Shown piece after piece: positions 41,516-49,324 of a stretch of DNA of 64,000 bases (the first letter of the stretch is position 1; every line of letters starts with the position of its first letter). The notes beneath the pieces are model-generated. The model saw only the letters and a list, made by a program, of their open reading frames with translations, did no database searches and had not been told where the DNA came from. Source of the DNA: Curtobacterium sp. MCSS17_007 (GTDB taxonomy: Bacteria > Actinomycetota > Actinomycetes > Actinomycetales > Microbacteriaceae); contig NZ_CP126257.1 in NCBI RefSeq assembly GCF_003234175.2, positions 2,914,001 to 2,978,000 on the forward strand. The letters are read 5' to 3'. Position numbers and translations under genes: made by a program.

Positions 41516-42601
41516 ATGTCCCTCGCGCTCCGACAGACCGGCGTCACCGGCAACGTCTACGCCAACGGCAAGCTGCACAAGTCCGTCCCGTGGCTGCTGC
41601 TCATCGGCTCCTGGGTGGCCCTGATCGCCGTCTTCGCCCTGCTCAACGCCGGCGGCTCGGTCAAGGACTTCAACGTCGTCGCCGCCCTGTTCCTCGGCAC
41701 GGTCCTGTTCGACGTGCTCATCGTCGTCATCTCGCGCATCGTCGAGGGCGGCCGCAAGGCGGTCGATCGCCTGGTCACCTCGCTCGTCGTCACGGCGTTC
41801 GTGATCGCGGTCCTGCCGCTCGTGTCGCTCCTCTGGACGGTGCTCGCCGACGGTCTCGCCCGCTTCGACGCCCAGTACTTCAACTCCTCGATGCGCGGTG
41901 TCATCTCCGAGGGCGGTGGCGCGCTGCACGCCCTGGTCGGCACGCTCGAGATCACGCTGTTCGCGGCGCTCATCTCGGTGCCGATCGGTCTGCTCACCTC
42001 GATCTACCTGGTGGAGTACGGCAAGGGCGCGCTCGCGAAGGGCATCACGTTCTTCGTCGACGTCATGACGGGCATCCCGTCCATCGTCGCCGGTCTCTTC
42101 GCCTACTCGCTGTTCGCGCTGTTCCTCGGCCCGGGCGCCCGCTTCGGTCTGGTCGGTTCGATCGCCCTGAGCGTGCTGATGATCCCCGTGGTCGTCCGCT
42201 CCACCGAGGAGGTCCTGAAGATCGTCCCGATGGAGCTCCGCGAGGCCTCGTACGCGCTCGGTGTGCCGAAGTACCTGACGATCCTCAAGGTCGTCCTGCC
42301 GACGAGCCTCGCGGGCATCACGACGGGCGTCATGCTCTCGATCGCCCGCGTCATCGGTGAGACCGCCCCGCTGCTCGTCACGGCCGGCTTCACCGCGAGC
42401 ATGAACTACGACCTGTTCAAGGACCCGATGATGACGCTGCCGGTGTTCGCGTACACGCAGTACTCGCAGCAGGGCGCCAACCCGGTGCCGTTCGTCGACC
42501 GGGCCTGGACCGCGGCGCTCGTCCTCATCCTCATCGTGATGGTGCTCAACCTGCTCGCCCGCTTCATCACCCGACTCTTCGCCCCCAAGCTCCCCCGCTA
42601 G
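41516..42601 (+). CDS. pstA: Phosphate ABC transporter permease PstA
   Basis: Second permease subunit, 361 residues, longer than many PstA because of an N-terminal extension with two or three extra hydrophobic segments (VPWLLLIGSWVALIAVFALL, NVVAALFLGTVLFDVLIVVI). Core motifs are GIPSIVAGLFAYSLF and the coupling loop REASYALGVPKYLTILKVVLP. Immediately follows pstC; its stop is 102 bases before pstB. Confidence 0.95.
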   Translation: MSLALRQTGVTGNVYANGKLHKSVPWLLLIGSWVALIAVFALLNAGGSVKDFNVVAALFLGTVLFDVLIVVISRIVEGGRKAVDRLVTSLVVTAFVIAVLPLVSLLWTVLADGLARFDAQYFNSSMRGVISEGGGALHALVGTLEITLFAALISVPIGLLTSIYLVEYGKGALAKGITFFVDVMTGIPSIVAGLFAYSLFALFLGPGARFGLVGSIALSVLMIPVVVRSTEEVLKIVPMELREASYALGVPKYLTILKVVLPTSLAGITTGVMLSIARVIGETAPLLVTAGFTASMNYDLFKDPMMTLPVFAYTQYSQQGANPVPFVDRAWTAALVLILIVMVLNLLARFITRLFAPKLPR

Positions 42602-42608
42602 CGTCGAG

Positions 42609-42678
42609 CGCCAGCGGAGCGGCAACCCGTCGATCACCCGACCAGCCCGTCAGCGCAACGCGCCAGCGAAGCGGCAAC
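42609..42678. repeat. 18-bp direct repeats in the pstA-pstB gap
   Basis: CGCCAGCGGAGCGGCAAC (42609-42626) and CGCCAGCGAAGCGGCAAC (42661-42678) differ at one base and are 52 bases apart. They fill most of the leader of pstB. No function is evident. Confidence 0.65.
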
Positions 42679-42703
42679 GACCACCCACCCCGAAGGAAAC
42701 CAC

Positions 42704-43483
42704 GTGTCCAAGCGCATCGAGGTCGACGGCCTCAACGTCTACTACTCGAAGTTCAAGGCCGTCGAGGGCGTCGACATGACGATCGAGCCCCGCACCGTCA
42801 CCGCCTTCATCGGCCCGTCGGGCTGCGGCAAGTCCACCTTCCTCCGCACGCTCAACCGCATGCACGAGGTCATCCCCGGCGCGTACGTCGAGGGCTCCGT
42901 CAAGATCGACGGTGACGACCTCTACGGCCAGGGCGTCGACCCCGTGCTCGTCCGGCGCCAGGTCGGCATGGTGTTCCAGCGTCCGAACCCGTTCCCCACG
43001 ATGTCCATCCGCGACAACGTGCTCGCCGGCGTGAAGCTCAACAACAAGCGCGTCTCGAAGTCCGAGGCCGACGACATCGTCGAGCGGTCGCTGCAGGGCG
43101 CGAACCTGTGGAACGAGGTCAAGGACCGCCTCGAGAAGCCCGGCATGGGACTGTCCGGTGGTCAGCAGCAGCGACTCTGCATCGCCCGTGCGATCGCGGT
43201 GCAGCCGGACGTGCTGCTCATGGACGAGCCCTGCTCGGCGCTCGACCCGATCTCGACCCTCGCCATCGAGGACCTCATCGAGGAGCTCAAGAAGGACTTC
43301 ACGATCGTCATCGTGACGCACAACATGCAGCAGGCGTCGCGCGTCAGCGACAAGACCGCGTTCTTCAACATCGCGGGCACCGGTGCGCCGGGCAAGCTCA
43401 TCGAGTTCGACGACACCGCGACGATCTTCTCGAACCCGTCCGTGCAGGCGACCGAGGACTACGTCTCGGGTCGCTTCGGTTGA
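42704..43483 (+). CDS. pstB: Phosphate ABC transporter ATPase PstB
   Basis: 259-residue cytoplasmic ATPase. Walker [10 protein letters not shown] near residue 37, Q-loop VFQRPNPFP, signature [15 protein letters not shown], Walker [14 protein letters not shown] and the switch His in [12 protein letters not shown] are all present. GTG start with AAGGAAACCAC upstream. A strong hairpin follows at 43517, closing the operon. Confidence 0.97.
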   Translation: MSKRIEVDGLNVYYSKFKAVEGVDMTIEPRTVTAFIGPSGCGKSTFLRTLNRMHEVIPGAYVEGSVKIDGDDLYGQGVDPVLVRRQVGMVFQRPNPFPTMSIRDNVLAGVKLNNKRVSKSEADDIVERSLQGANLWNEVKDRLEKPGMGLSGGQQQRLCIARAIAVQPDVLLMDEPCSALDPISTLAIEDLIEELKKDFTIVIVTHNMQQASRVSDKTAFFNIAGTGAPGKLIEFDDTATIFSNPSVQATEDYVSGRFG

Positions 43484-43516
43484 TCGACGCCCGGTCCGTC
43501 TCCTGACGGTCGGCCT

Positions 43517-43558
43517 GGAGGCCCGGTGCACGTCCGCCACGGACGGCACCGGGCCTCC
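43517..43558 (+). terminator. Terminator of pstSCAB
   Basis: GGAGGCCCGGTGC (43517-43529) pairs exactly with 43546-43558, with an inner CGTCC/GGACG stem. The left arm with the preceding CT makes CTGGAGGCCCGGTGC, a recurring gene-end motif in this window. Confidence 0.85.
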
Positions 43559-43580
43559 GTGCTTGCGTTCCCCCACAGCG

Positions 43581-43633
43581 ATGGAGCAGGAAACGTCGAG
43601 TCACCATGTGTGACTCGACGTTTCCTGCTCCAT
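43581..43633. repeat. 23-bp perfect palindrome (family shared with 13990)
   Basis: Arms 43581-43603 (ATGGAGCAGGAAACGTCGAG...) and 43611-43633 are exactly complementary around a seven-base centre. It lies between the convergent pstB and rskA genes, 17 bases from the rskA stop, so it may terminate rskA. The stem core recurs at 13990. Confidence 0.85.
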
Positions 43634-43650
43634 GGCCGGGGAGGCCGGTG

Positions 43651-44544
43651 CTACGCCTGGGTCGTGGGGACGGCCATGAGCGGCGTCGAGGTCGGCTGGT
43701 CGGACCCGCCCTCGGGCTCGACCGTCATGCCGATGGAGTCGCCCGGGGTCAGATCGCCCTCGAGGACCGCCGTGTGCACACCGTTCCGCGCACCGTCGAC
43801 CAGGCCGGCCGGCGACACCTTCGTGCCCTCGGACCCGATGTACCAGAGCTCGTACGTCTTGCCCTCCGGTGCCTGCTCGACACCGTCGAGGATGACCGCC
43901 GACTTGCCGACGTCGTGCGACCACACGACCGTCGCGGAGCCGCCACCGGGCACCTTCGCGGTCGTCCGTTGGAAGTCCGACGCAGCGTAGATCGAGTCGA
44001 GTGTGCCCGAGGCCTGCGTGGTCTCCGGGCCGGTCCCCTCGGACTGGCCGAAGTTCGTGCCGACGCCGAGCCCGACGCCGAGGAACACCACGGCGACCGC
44101 AGCGGCGGCGGACAGGGCCGCGGCCGGCCGCTGGAACCAGCGGCGGCGGGCCGCAGCGGCGGCGCGACCCTCGACGGGGGCCGAGGACGCGGACGGTGCT
44201 GCGACCGGAGCCGGCGACGCGGCGGGGGCGAGCGCCGTGGCGGGGGCGAGTGGAGCCTCCAGGCCGGTGGCCGTCGACGGGACGCCGGCGACCTGCTCGT
44301 CCGGTGCTGCCTGCGGCGTCCGGGCGATCTGGGCCATCAGCGACGCCTTCAGCGACGCCGGCGGCTCGACCGGTTCGACGGCGTACGCCAGCTGCAGCGC
44401 GGTCTCGCGGAGCGAGTCCGTCTCGGCCTGCAGCTCCGGCGACGTCGTCAGGACGTGCTCGAGGAACGCGCGCTCGTCGTCCGACAGGGCGTCCAGTGCG
44501 TGCGACCCGGTGAGCAGGGCAGGGTCGTCGTGCCGTTCAGTCAT
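43651..44544 (-). CDS. rskA: RskA-like membrane anti-sigma factor
   Basis: 297 residues. The N-terminal anti-sigma domain (LTGSHALDALSDDERAFLEHVL) lacks the Cys/His zinc motif, as in mycobacterial RskA. An Ala/Pro-rich linker of about 60 residues leads to one helix (about 142-161, ALSAAAAVAVVFLGVGLGVG) and an extracytoplasmic RskA C-terminal domain with KTYELWYIGSEG and the final MTVEPEGGSDQPT. It holds SigK inactive until regulated proteolysis. Its ATG overlaps the sigK stop (ATGA). Confidence 0.9.
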   Translation of the reverse strand: MTERHDDPALLTGSHALDALSDDERAFLEHVLTTSPELQAETDSLRETALQLAYAVEPVEPPASLKASLMAQIARTPQAAPDEQVAGVPSTATGLEAPLAPATALAPAASPAPVAAPSASSAPVEGRAAAAARRRWFQRPAAALSAAAAVAVVFLGVGLGVGTNFGQSEGTGPETTQASGTLDSIYAASDFQRTTAKVPGGGSATVVWSHDVGKSAVILDGVEQAPEGKTYELWYIGSEGTKVSPAGLVDGARNGVHTAVLEGDLTPGDSIGMTVEPEGGSDQPTSTPLMAVPTTQA

Positions 44545-45140
44545 GACGTCACCCCCATCTCGTCTCGGAGTCGGATCATCCCGTCACGCAGACGGGTCTT
44601 GACGGTGCCGATCGGGACACCGAGCCGTTCGGCCATCTCGCTGTGCGAGTAGCCGCCGTAGTACGCGAGCTGCACCGCCTGGCGCTGGAACTCGGTGAGC
44701 TTGCCGAGCGCCCGGCTGACGCGTTCGTGCTCGATCCGGATCTCCACGGACTCGGACACCTGGTCGAAACCGGCCTCCAGGTCGCGGATGCCGATCCTGG
44801 TGTCCCGGTCGTGCGACGCCTGCGATGCCCGGACCCGGTCCACCGCGCGACGGTGGGCCATCGTGAGGACCCAGCTGGCGGCGGTGCCGCGCGCCCGGTC
44901 GAAGCGGGTCGCCTGCTGCCAGACCTCGAGGAAGACCTCCTGCGTGACCTCCTCGGACTGCGCGCGGTCCTTGAGGAGCCGCGTCACGAGCCCGAGCACA
45001 CGACCGGACAGGGCGTCGTAGAGGTCGGAGAAGGCGGACTGGTCACCGGTGGCGACACGGGCGAGCAGATCGTCGGGCGACACGGGTACGGGCTCGTCGG
45101 AGCGCCAGGCCTCGGTGTCTCGTTCCACGATGGCAAGCAT
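44541..45140 (-). CDS. sigK: ECF sigma factor, SigK-like
   Basis: 199 residues with region 2 (SDLYDALSGRVLGLVTRLLK, then QEVFLEVWQQATRFD and SWVLTMAHRRAVDRVR) and region 4 (LTEFQRQAVQLAYYGGYSHSEMAERLGVP, IGTVKTRLRDGMIRL). This matches the ECF19/SigK group; the partner anti-sigma gene follows with a four-base overlap, so the unit is probably co-regulated and autoregulated. ATG at 45140; a longer open frame upstream has no sigma-factor homology. Target genes cannot be read from the window. Confidence 0.9.
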   Translation of the reverse strand: MLAIVERDTEAWRSDEPVPVSPDDLLARVATGDQSAFSDLYDALSGRVLGLVTRLLKDRAQSEEVTQEVFLEVWQQATRFDRARGTAASWVLTMAHRRAVDRVRASQASHDRDTRIGIRDLEAGFDQVSESVEIRIEHERVSRALGKLTEFQRQAVQLAYYGGYSHSEMAERLGVPIGTVKTRLRDGMIRLRDEMGVTS

Positions 45141-45518
45141 TGCAGGTTTCCCCCCTCTCGGTGGCATCGGGTCCGGCACGTGCGATGACTTCGCAGGTCG
45201 GGTACGGGTGGTTCGGATCCTCGCGGCGGTGGAGGTGGTGGGCGAGGGCAGCGCGACCCGCAGGGAATTGACCGGCGGGTACCGGACCGGGTCACGCTGA
45301 CCCTCGCTGTGACGTCCGCGAGGAGCGTCACACCCTCTGTTCGGCACCGTCGCCCGAGTGGATTGCTCAGGATCGCGGCGGGACGGGATCGTCCGGAACC
45401 ACAGGGGACACCGGGCGGTGTCGCGCCTGGCCTGTCCGGGGCACGCCCGACCGCGCCTGGTGTCCACCGAGAGTGAACACGGTCACCTGCACAGCACGTG
45501 TCTCGTAGAATGGATCTC

Positions 45519-45598
45519 GCCGGGCCGCAGCAAGCCCCGGGCTCCAAAATTCGCCGCTTCGAGCGGCCTCGCGCCGAGAGGCGCTTCTGCGGCCCGGT
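45519..45598. ncRNA. Strongly folded intergenic segment, candidate structured RNA
   Basis: An 11-bp closing stem (45520-45530 CCGGGCCGCAG with 45587-45597) encloses three small hairpins: AGCC/GGCT near 45533, GCCGCT-TCG-AGCGGC near 45553, and GCGCC-GAGA-GGCGC near 45571 with a GNRA-type loop. This is a four-way-junction plan and not a simple terminator. TAGAAT at 45506 could be a -10 for a plus-strand transcript; the minus strand would fold equally. No match to a known RNA family comes to mind. The surrounding 45141-45768 has no gene. Confidence 0.4.
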
Positions 45599-45768
45599 CT
45601 CCTCATTTCCAGGGGGCCCCTTCTCGAAGGCCCGGCCAGGAGACGCAGCGCGGGTCGTGTGCCGTCGTTCGAGTCCGGAGGGGCGGCGCGGGTCCGTCCC
45701 GCCGCTCGCCGGCTGGGTCTCTCGCGGCGGGTCTCGCGGCCCGTTCGGTCCGGCAGTCGCGCGGCTCG

Positions 45769-46398
45769 TCAGTCGAGGCTGTCGCGGCGCCAGAGCGCCG
45801 CCGCCTCGGTCAGGTCGGCCGCCAGCTCCGTCAGTCGCAGCGCCCGGCGCGTCAGCTCGCTCGCGCGCTCCCCCGCGGTCAGGTCGGCGTCGTCCGCCAC
45901 CGAGGTCGCGCCCGCCGCGGTCAGTCGGCAGAACGCTGCTCCGCGGTCGAGCGCCACCGCGAGGTCCCCCGTGTACAGGCCGTGCAGGATGTTGTCGGCC
46001 AGCGTCAGGATCTCCGCCGGGCCCGTCGGCTGCTCGGCGCCCGCGACCGCCTCGTCGATCGTGCCGATGCGCTCCGTGCCGCGCTCGAAGAAGTACGCGA
46101 CCTCCTCCGGGTTCTGCCGGATGACGACCCGCACGAGGTAGATGCGCCACAGCGCACCGGGGAGCGTGTGCGCACCCACCCGGGCCCACAGTTCGGCGAT
46201 CGCGTCGATGCCGTGCACGTCCGTGTAGGTGACCAGCCGTTCGACCACCGCGGGGTCCGGGTCCTGCCGCACACGGTGCAGCAACGCGTTCGCCGTCTCG
46301 TGCGCGACGCGGTTCACCAGGGCCGGGTCGTCGCCGCCCTGGATCGCGGCGAACTCCTGGTCGGTGAAGTGGACGGGACGGTGGTGATCGCGAGGCAC
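45769..46398 (-). CDS. Conserved-looking hypothetical protein
   Basis: 209 residues, soluble and mostly helical, from GTG at 46398. It begins PRDHHRPVHFTDQEFAAIQ and contains ANALLHRVRQDPDPAVVERL, HTLPGALWRIYLVRVVIRQN, EEVAYFFERGTERIG and a C-terminal helical stretch ending AALWRRDSLD. No motif for catalysis or DNA binding is evident, and I do not recognise the family. Codon use matches the core genes. Upstream Met codons at 46494 would add an unlikely basic extension. Confidence 0.7.
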   Translation of the reverse strand: MPRDHHRPVHFTDQEFAAIQGGDDPALVNRVAHETANALLHRVRQDPDPAVVERLVTYTDVHGIDAIAELWARVGAHTLPGALWRIYLVRVVIRQNPEEVAYFFERGTERIGTIDEAVAGAEQPTGPAEILTLADNILHGLYTGDLAVALDRGAAFCRLTAAGATSVADDADLTAGERASELTRRALRLTELAADLTEAAALWRRDSLD

Positions 46399-46524
46399 CC
46401 GGCGAGTGTAGGCGCGGCCGCCGACGCGCACGTCCCCCGTTCGCCATGAACGCAACCGGGTGCTCCGGCGTACCGTGCTCGGACAGGGAGGCACTCCTCC
46501 CGGACGTTGAGAAGAGGAGACTCC

Positions 46525-46686
46525 ATGAACGCCCTGCTCGTCATCCTGGCCGTCATCGCGGTCATCCTGTTGTTCGTCGGTGGCTTCACCGCGAGTCTGA
46601 AGTTCCTGCTGTGGGTCGGCATCGTGCTGCTCGTCATCGCGGTGATCATGTGGCTCCTGCGCACCCTGACCGGGCGCCGCAGCTGA
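46525..46686 (+). CDS. 53-residue two-helix membrane protein
   Basis: ATG at 46525 follows GAAGAGGAGA. The peptide has two hydrophobic helices, LLVILAVIAVILLFVGGF and FLLWVGIVLLVIAVIMWLL, and a basic end (TGRRS). Small hydrophobic proteins of this type are common in actinobacteria. Function unknown. Confidence 0.7.
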   Translation: MNALLVILAVIAVILLFVGGFTASLKFLLWVGIVLLVIAVIMWLLRTLTGRRS

Positions 46687-46709
46687 CCGACCGCACTGGT
46701 TCTCGTCTG

Positions 46710-46746
46710 GAGGCCCTCACCCGCTAGCCTTGCGGGTGAGGGCCTC
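46710..46746 (+). promoter_or_regulatory. 15-bp hairpin whose right arm is the 5' end of tRNA-Lys
   Basis: GAGGCCCTCACCCGC (46710-46724) pairs exactly with 46732-46746, which includes the first seven bases of the tRNA acceptor stem. TAGCCT in the loop (46725) could be the tRNA -10. A transcript reading in from upstream would fold this hairpin and block the acceptor stem. Confidence 0.6.
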
Positions 46747-46815
46747 TAGCTCAGTTGGTAGAGCACCGGACTTTTAATCCGAGGGTCGTGGGTTCGAGCC
46801 CCACGGGGCCCACCA
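46740..46815 (+). tRNA. tRNA-Lys (anticodon UUU), CCA encoded
   Basis: A complete cloverleaf: acceptor GGGCCTC/GGGGCCC, D arm GCTC-AGTTGGTA-GAGC, anticodon arm CCGGA-CTTTTAA-TCCGA (anticodon TTT), T arm GTGGG-TTCGAGC-CCCAC, and a genomic CCA. It decodes AAA/AAG lysine codons. Confidence 0.96.
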
Positions 46816-46837
46816 GCTTCCTGAACTCCGCCTCTTC

Positions 46838-46876
46838 ATCCGAGGGTCGTGGGTTCGAGCCCCACGGGGCCCACCA
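46838..46876 (+). repeat. Duplicate of the tRNA-Lys 3' half (attachment-site-like)
   Basis: 39 bases from the anticodon stem through CCA (copy 1 at 46777-46815) are repeated exactly at 46838-46876, 61 bases on. There is no 5' half, so it is not a tRNA gene. Integrases that use tRNA genes leave just such a 3' copy at the far end of an integrated element; here nothing lies between, so it would be a scar or empty site. Confidence 0.85.
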
Positions 46877-47051
46877 CTTCTCCCAGCAGCGAGACCGGGG
46901 TACAACTCGGACACAGGATGTTCATGGTGCGTCTTGTGCACAGTCCAGACCCTGTTCAGCGGTTTGCCTGCCCAGCGCCGATAGTGTCGTTCCCGGTCCT
47001 GATCCAGGGATCGACCAGCACCGCAGCACGACAGAACGAACGGGGTACACC

Positions 47052-47372
47052 GTGACCGAGCCCATCGACGCCACGCAGGCCAGCACCACCGGTGACGCGC
47101 GCCGCATCGTCGAGCTCGCCGCAGCGACGAACACCACGATGAGCAACCAGCTCCTCCTCGACACCCTCCGCCGGAACGCCCGCGTCACCACGCGGCACAT
47201 CCGCACCGACTTCATCGAGGTCGCCACCGCCACCGCGGTGCTCGGCTACGTCTGCCGACAGGGCAAGGAGTACGTCGCCCTGCGCGGTGATGACCCGGCG
47301 TGGGCACAGGAGATCGGCCGCTACGGTACCGAGTCCCTCGCGGTCGAGGCGCTCCGCATGCGTCGCGCCTGA
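47052..47372 (+). CDS. Hypothetical 106-residue protein
   Basis: From GTG at 47052. Sequence TEPIDATQASTTGDARRIVE, then MSNQLLLDTLRRNARVTTRHIRT, VLGYVCRQGKEYVALRGDD and a helical end. Soluble, no recognised motif. A terminator hairpin follows directly, supporting a real gene. Longer open frames reach back into the tRNA region and are not credible. Confidence 0.62.
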   Translation: MTEPIDATQASTTGDARRIVELAAATNTTMSNQLLLDTLRRNARVTTRHIRTDFIEVATATAVLGYVCRQGKEYVALRGDDPAWAQEIGRYGTESLAVEALRMRRA

Positions 47373-47386
47373 CGCACCCGACCACG

Positions 47387-47425
47387 CACGACGAAGGCCG
47401 CCCGGTCCGGGCGGCCTTCGTCGTG
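47387..47425. terminator. 19-bp hairpin after the 106-residue gene
   Basis: CACGACGAAGGCCGCCCGG (47387-47405) and its complement (47407-47425), a stem with almost no loop. The next gene, galM, is convergent, so it may serve both. Confidence 0.85.
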
Positions 47426-47476
47426 TTCGGGTGTCGGTCGCGCCGGGACAACCCGAGCCTCGCCAGCCGAGATCGG

Positions 47477-48412
47477 TCAGGACCAGACGCGGCGGATGCC
47501 CCAGGTACCCGTCCACGACTCGTCGGGCTCGAGCCAGCGCAGGCCCTCGCCGGAGTTGAGGGCGTTCGCGGGCGCCGTCATCGGTTCCACCGCCACGGCC
47601 AGCCCGGTGCCGTCGCCGCGCGGGAACTCGCGGGAGGTGAAGACCTGCACGTACGGGAACGACTCGTCCTGCCAGAGTTCGACGCCGTCGCCCTCCGGGC
47701 CGTGGAGCGTCGTGCGCCGCACGCCGTGCTCGTCCGGCGTGATGTCCCGGTAGGCGGTGTCGAGGTCGGCGTCACCGGCGCGCTGCCCTGATCGCAGGTC
47801 GTAGGGCGTGCCCTCGACGGACACCGTGCCGTTCGGGATCTTGTGCTCGTCGACCGTGAACGCCGTGGCGGCGTCGAGCGTGACGACGAGGTCAGCGGCC
47901 GGGGTGTCACCCGCACGCAGGTACGGGTGCGCACCGACGGCGAACGGGGCCCGGACGCCGGAGCGGTTCGTGATCGTGTGCGTCACCCGGACCCCGTCGT
48001 CGACCAGCTCGTGGTGCACGCGCGTCTCGAGCGTGAACGGCCAGCCGTGCTGCGGGTGGATCGTGGCCTGCTGCTCGATCGCGGACTCGGTCTGTGCCAC
48101 CACGCGGTACGGCGAGAACCGGAGCAGCCCGTGCGAGGCGTTGCCGTACTTGGGCTCGGAGACGTCCAGCTGCTGTCGCTTCCCGTCGAGCTCCCAGACG
48201 GCGCCGGCGACGCGGTTCGGCCACGGCACGAGCACGATGCCGTCGGCGCCCGGCGGCAGCGAGGTCACGGGGAACGGCTCGGTGAGGTCGAACCCGGCGA
48301 CCCGGAGCTCCCGGATCCCGGCGGCGACCTCGGTGACGACGGCCTCGACGACCCCGTCCGGGCCGGCGTGACGGAGGTGGTACTGCCCTCCGGTGGGTGC
48401 TGCTGCGGTCAT
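47477..48412 (-). CDS. galM: Aldose 1-epimerase (mutarotase)
   Basis: Interconverts alpha and beta anomers of galactose, feeding the Leloir pathway. The 311 residues show LVPWPNRVAGAVW, NASHGLLRFSPY, the catalytic His region in VGAHPYLRAGDTP and the catalytic Glu near VAVEPMTAPANA. The fold is GalM-like, somewhat shorter than E. coli GalM. ATG at 48412; five bases separate it from the DeoR gene upstream on the same strand, so regulator and mutarotase form one transcript divergent from galTK. Confidence 0.9.
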   Translation of the reverse strand: MTAAAPTGGQYHLRHAGPDGVVEAVVTEVAAGIRELRVAGFDLTEPFPVTSLPPGADGIVLVPWPNRVAGAVWELDGKRQQLDVSEPKYGNASHGLLRFSPYRVVAQTESAIEQQATIHPQHGWPFTLETRVHHELVDDGVRVTHTITNRSGVRAPFAVGAHPYLRAGDTPAADLVVTLDAATAFTVDEHKIPNGTVSVEGTPYDLRSGQRAGDADLDTAYRDITPDEHGVRRTTLHGPEGDGVELWQDESFPYVQVFTSREFPRGDGTGLAVAVEPMTAPANALNSGEGLRWLEPDESWTGTWGIRRVWS

Positions 48413-48417
48413 GGCTG

Positions 48418-49278
48418 CTACTTCCTTCCGTCTGGTGCTGCGCGGCCGTCCTCGTCCGCCACGACCACATCGACACCCGCCGCCCGGATCGGGGCGACTG
48501 CGTCCACCGTGACCTCGGCGGTGACGACGACGTCGATGTCCTCGAGCGGACGGACGACGCCGAGGTGGGCCCGACCGAACTTCGAGCCGTCCGCCACCAC
48601 GACGGTACGCCGGGCCGCGGCGGCGAGCATGCGCTTCGCCTCGGTCTCGGGCAGGTTCACGTTCGTCAGACCGTGCTCGACGTCGAGCCCGGTGCCCCCG
48701 AGGAACACCACGTCGGCGGCGATCATCGGCAGCACGGCGCCCATGAACGGTGCGACGAGGGAGTGCTGCAACGGCCGGAGGGTGCCGCCGGTGACGACCA
48801 CGGTGAAGCGCGGGACCGCCCGCTCGAGCGCGAGTGCGGTGGTGAGCGAGTTCGTCACGACGGTGACGTCGACCAGGTCGGACCGCGCGACCAGGGCCTC
48901 CGCGACGGCGGCGGGCGTGGTGCCGACGTCGAGCACGACGCACTGGCCCGACCGGACCAGGTCGGCCGCCGCGCGGCCGATGGCGGCCTTCGCCACCTGG
49001 TGCTCGACGGCGGTCTCCTCGAAGGGGCGCTCGGGGGAACCGACCCCGAGGCGGACCGCACCACCGCGCACCCGGCGGATGCGGGCCTCCTGGTCGAGCA
49101 GGGCGAGGTCCTGGCGGACGGTCACCTCGCTCGTCCCCAGCGCCGCCGCGAGGGCGGCGGTCCGGACGAGGCCGGGAGCGCCCTCGACGATGGAGACGAT
49201 GCGGTCCTGCCGCAGCGGCGCGGGCAGCGCCCCGGCGAGGAAGGAGAGGTCGTCGCTCACGGCACGAGTTTCGCGCAC
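48418..49278 (-). CDS. DeoR/GlpR-family sugar-responsive repressor
   Basis: Up to 286 residues. N-terminal helix-turn-helix: RQDRIVSIVEGAPGLVRTAALAAALGTSEVTVRQDLALL (cited in parts: LAAALGTSEVTVRQDL), then RVRGGAVRL; the C-terminal sugar-phosphate sensor domain shows LDVGTTPAAVAEAL, TNSLTTALALE, VTGGTLRPLQHS and FLGGTGLDVEHGLTN, typical of DeoRC. GTG at 49278 or six codons further in. Placed head to head with galTK across 46 bases, so it probably represses them and itself in response to a galactose metabolite. Confidence 0.88.
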   Translation of the reverse strand: MRETRAVSDDLSFLAGALPAPLRQDRIVSIVEGAPGLVRTAALAAALGTSEVTVRQDLALLDQEARIRRVRGGAVRLGVGSPERPFEETAVEHQVAKAAIGRAAADLVRSGQCVVLDVGTTPAAVAEALVARSDLVDVTVVTNSLTTALALERAVPRFTVVVTGGTLRPLQHSLVAPFMGAVLPMIAADVVFLGGTGLDVEHGLTNVNLPETEAKRMLAAAARRTVVVADGSKFGRAHLGVVRPLEDIDVVVTAEVTVDAVAPIRAAGVDVVVADEDGRAAPDGRK

Positions 49279-49318
49279 TTACGCAGCCTTTCGCAACGCT
49301 TCACGAGCGCGGTAGGGT
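49270..49318. promoter_or_regulatory. Divergent promoter/operator region between deoR-type gene and galT
   Basis: Two TTTCGC elements (TTTCGCGCA near 49267 and TTTCGCAAC near 49289) 22 bases apart are candidate DeoR-type operator half-sites. TAGGGT at about 49313 may be the galT -10. Weak evidence. Confidence 0.35.
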
Positions 49319-49324
49319 GGGGCG

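Noticed and set aside
46838..46876. Second tRNA gene
   Set aside because: Only the 3' half is present; there is no acceptor 5' strand, D arm or anticodon loop.
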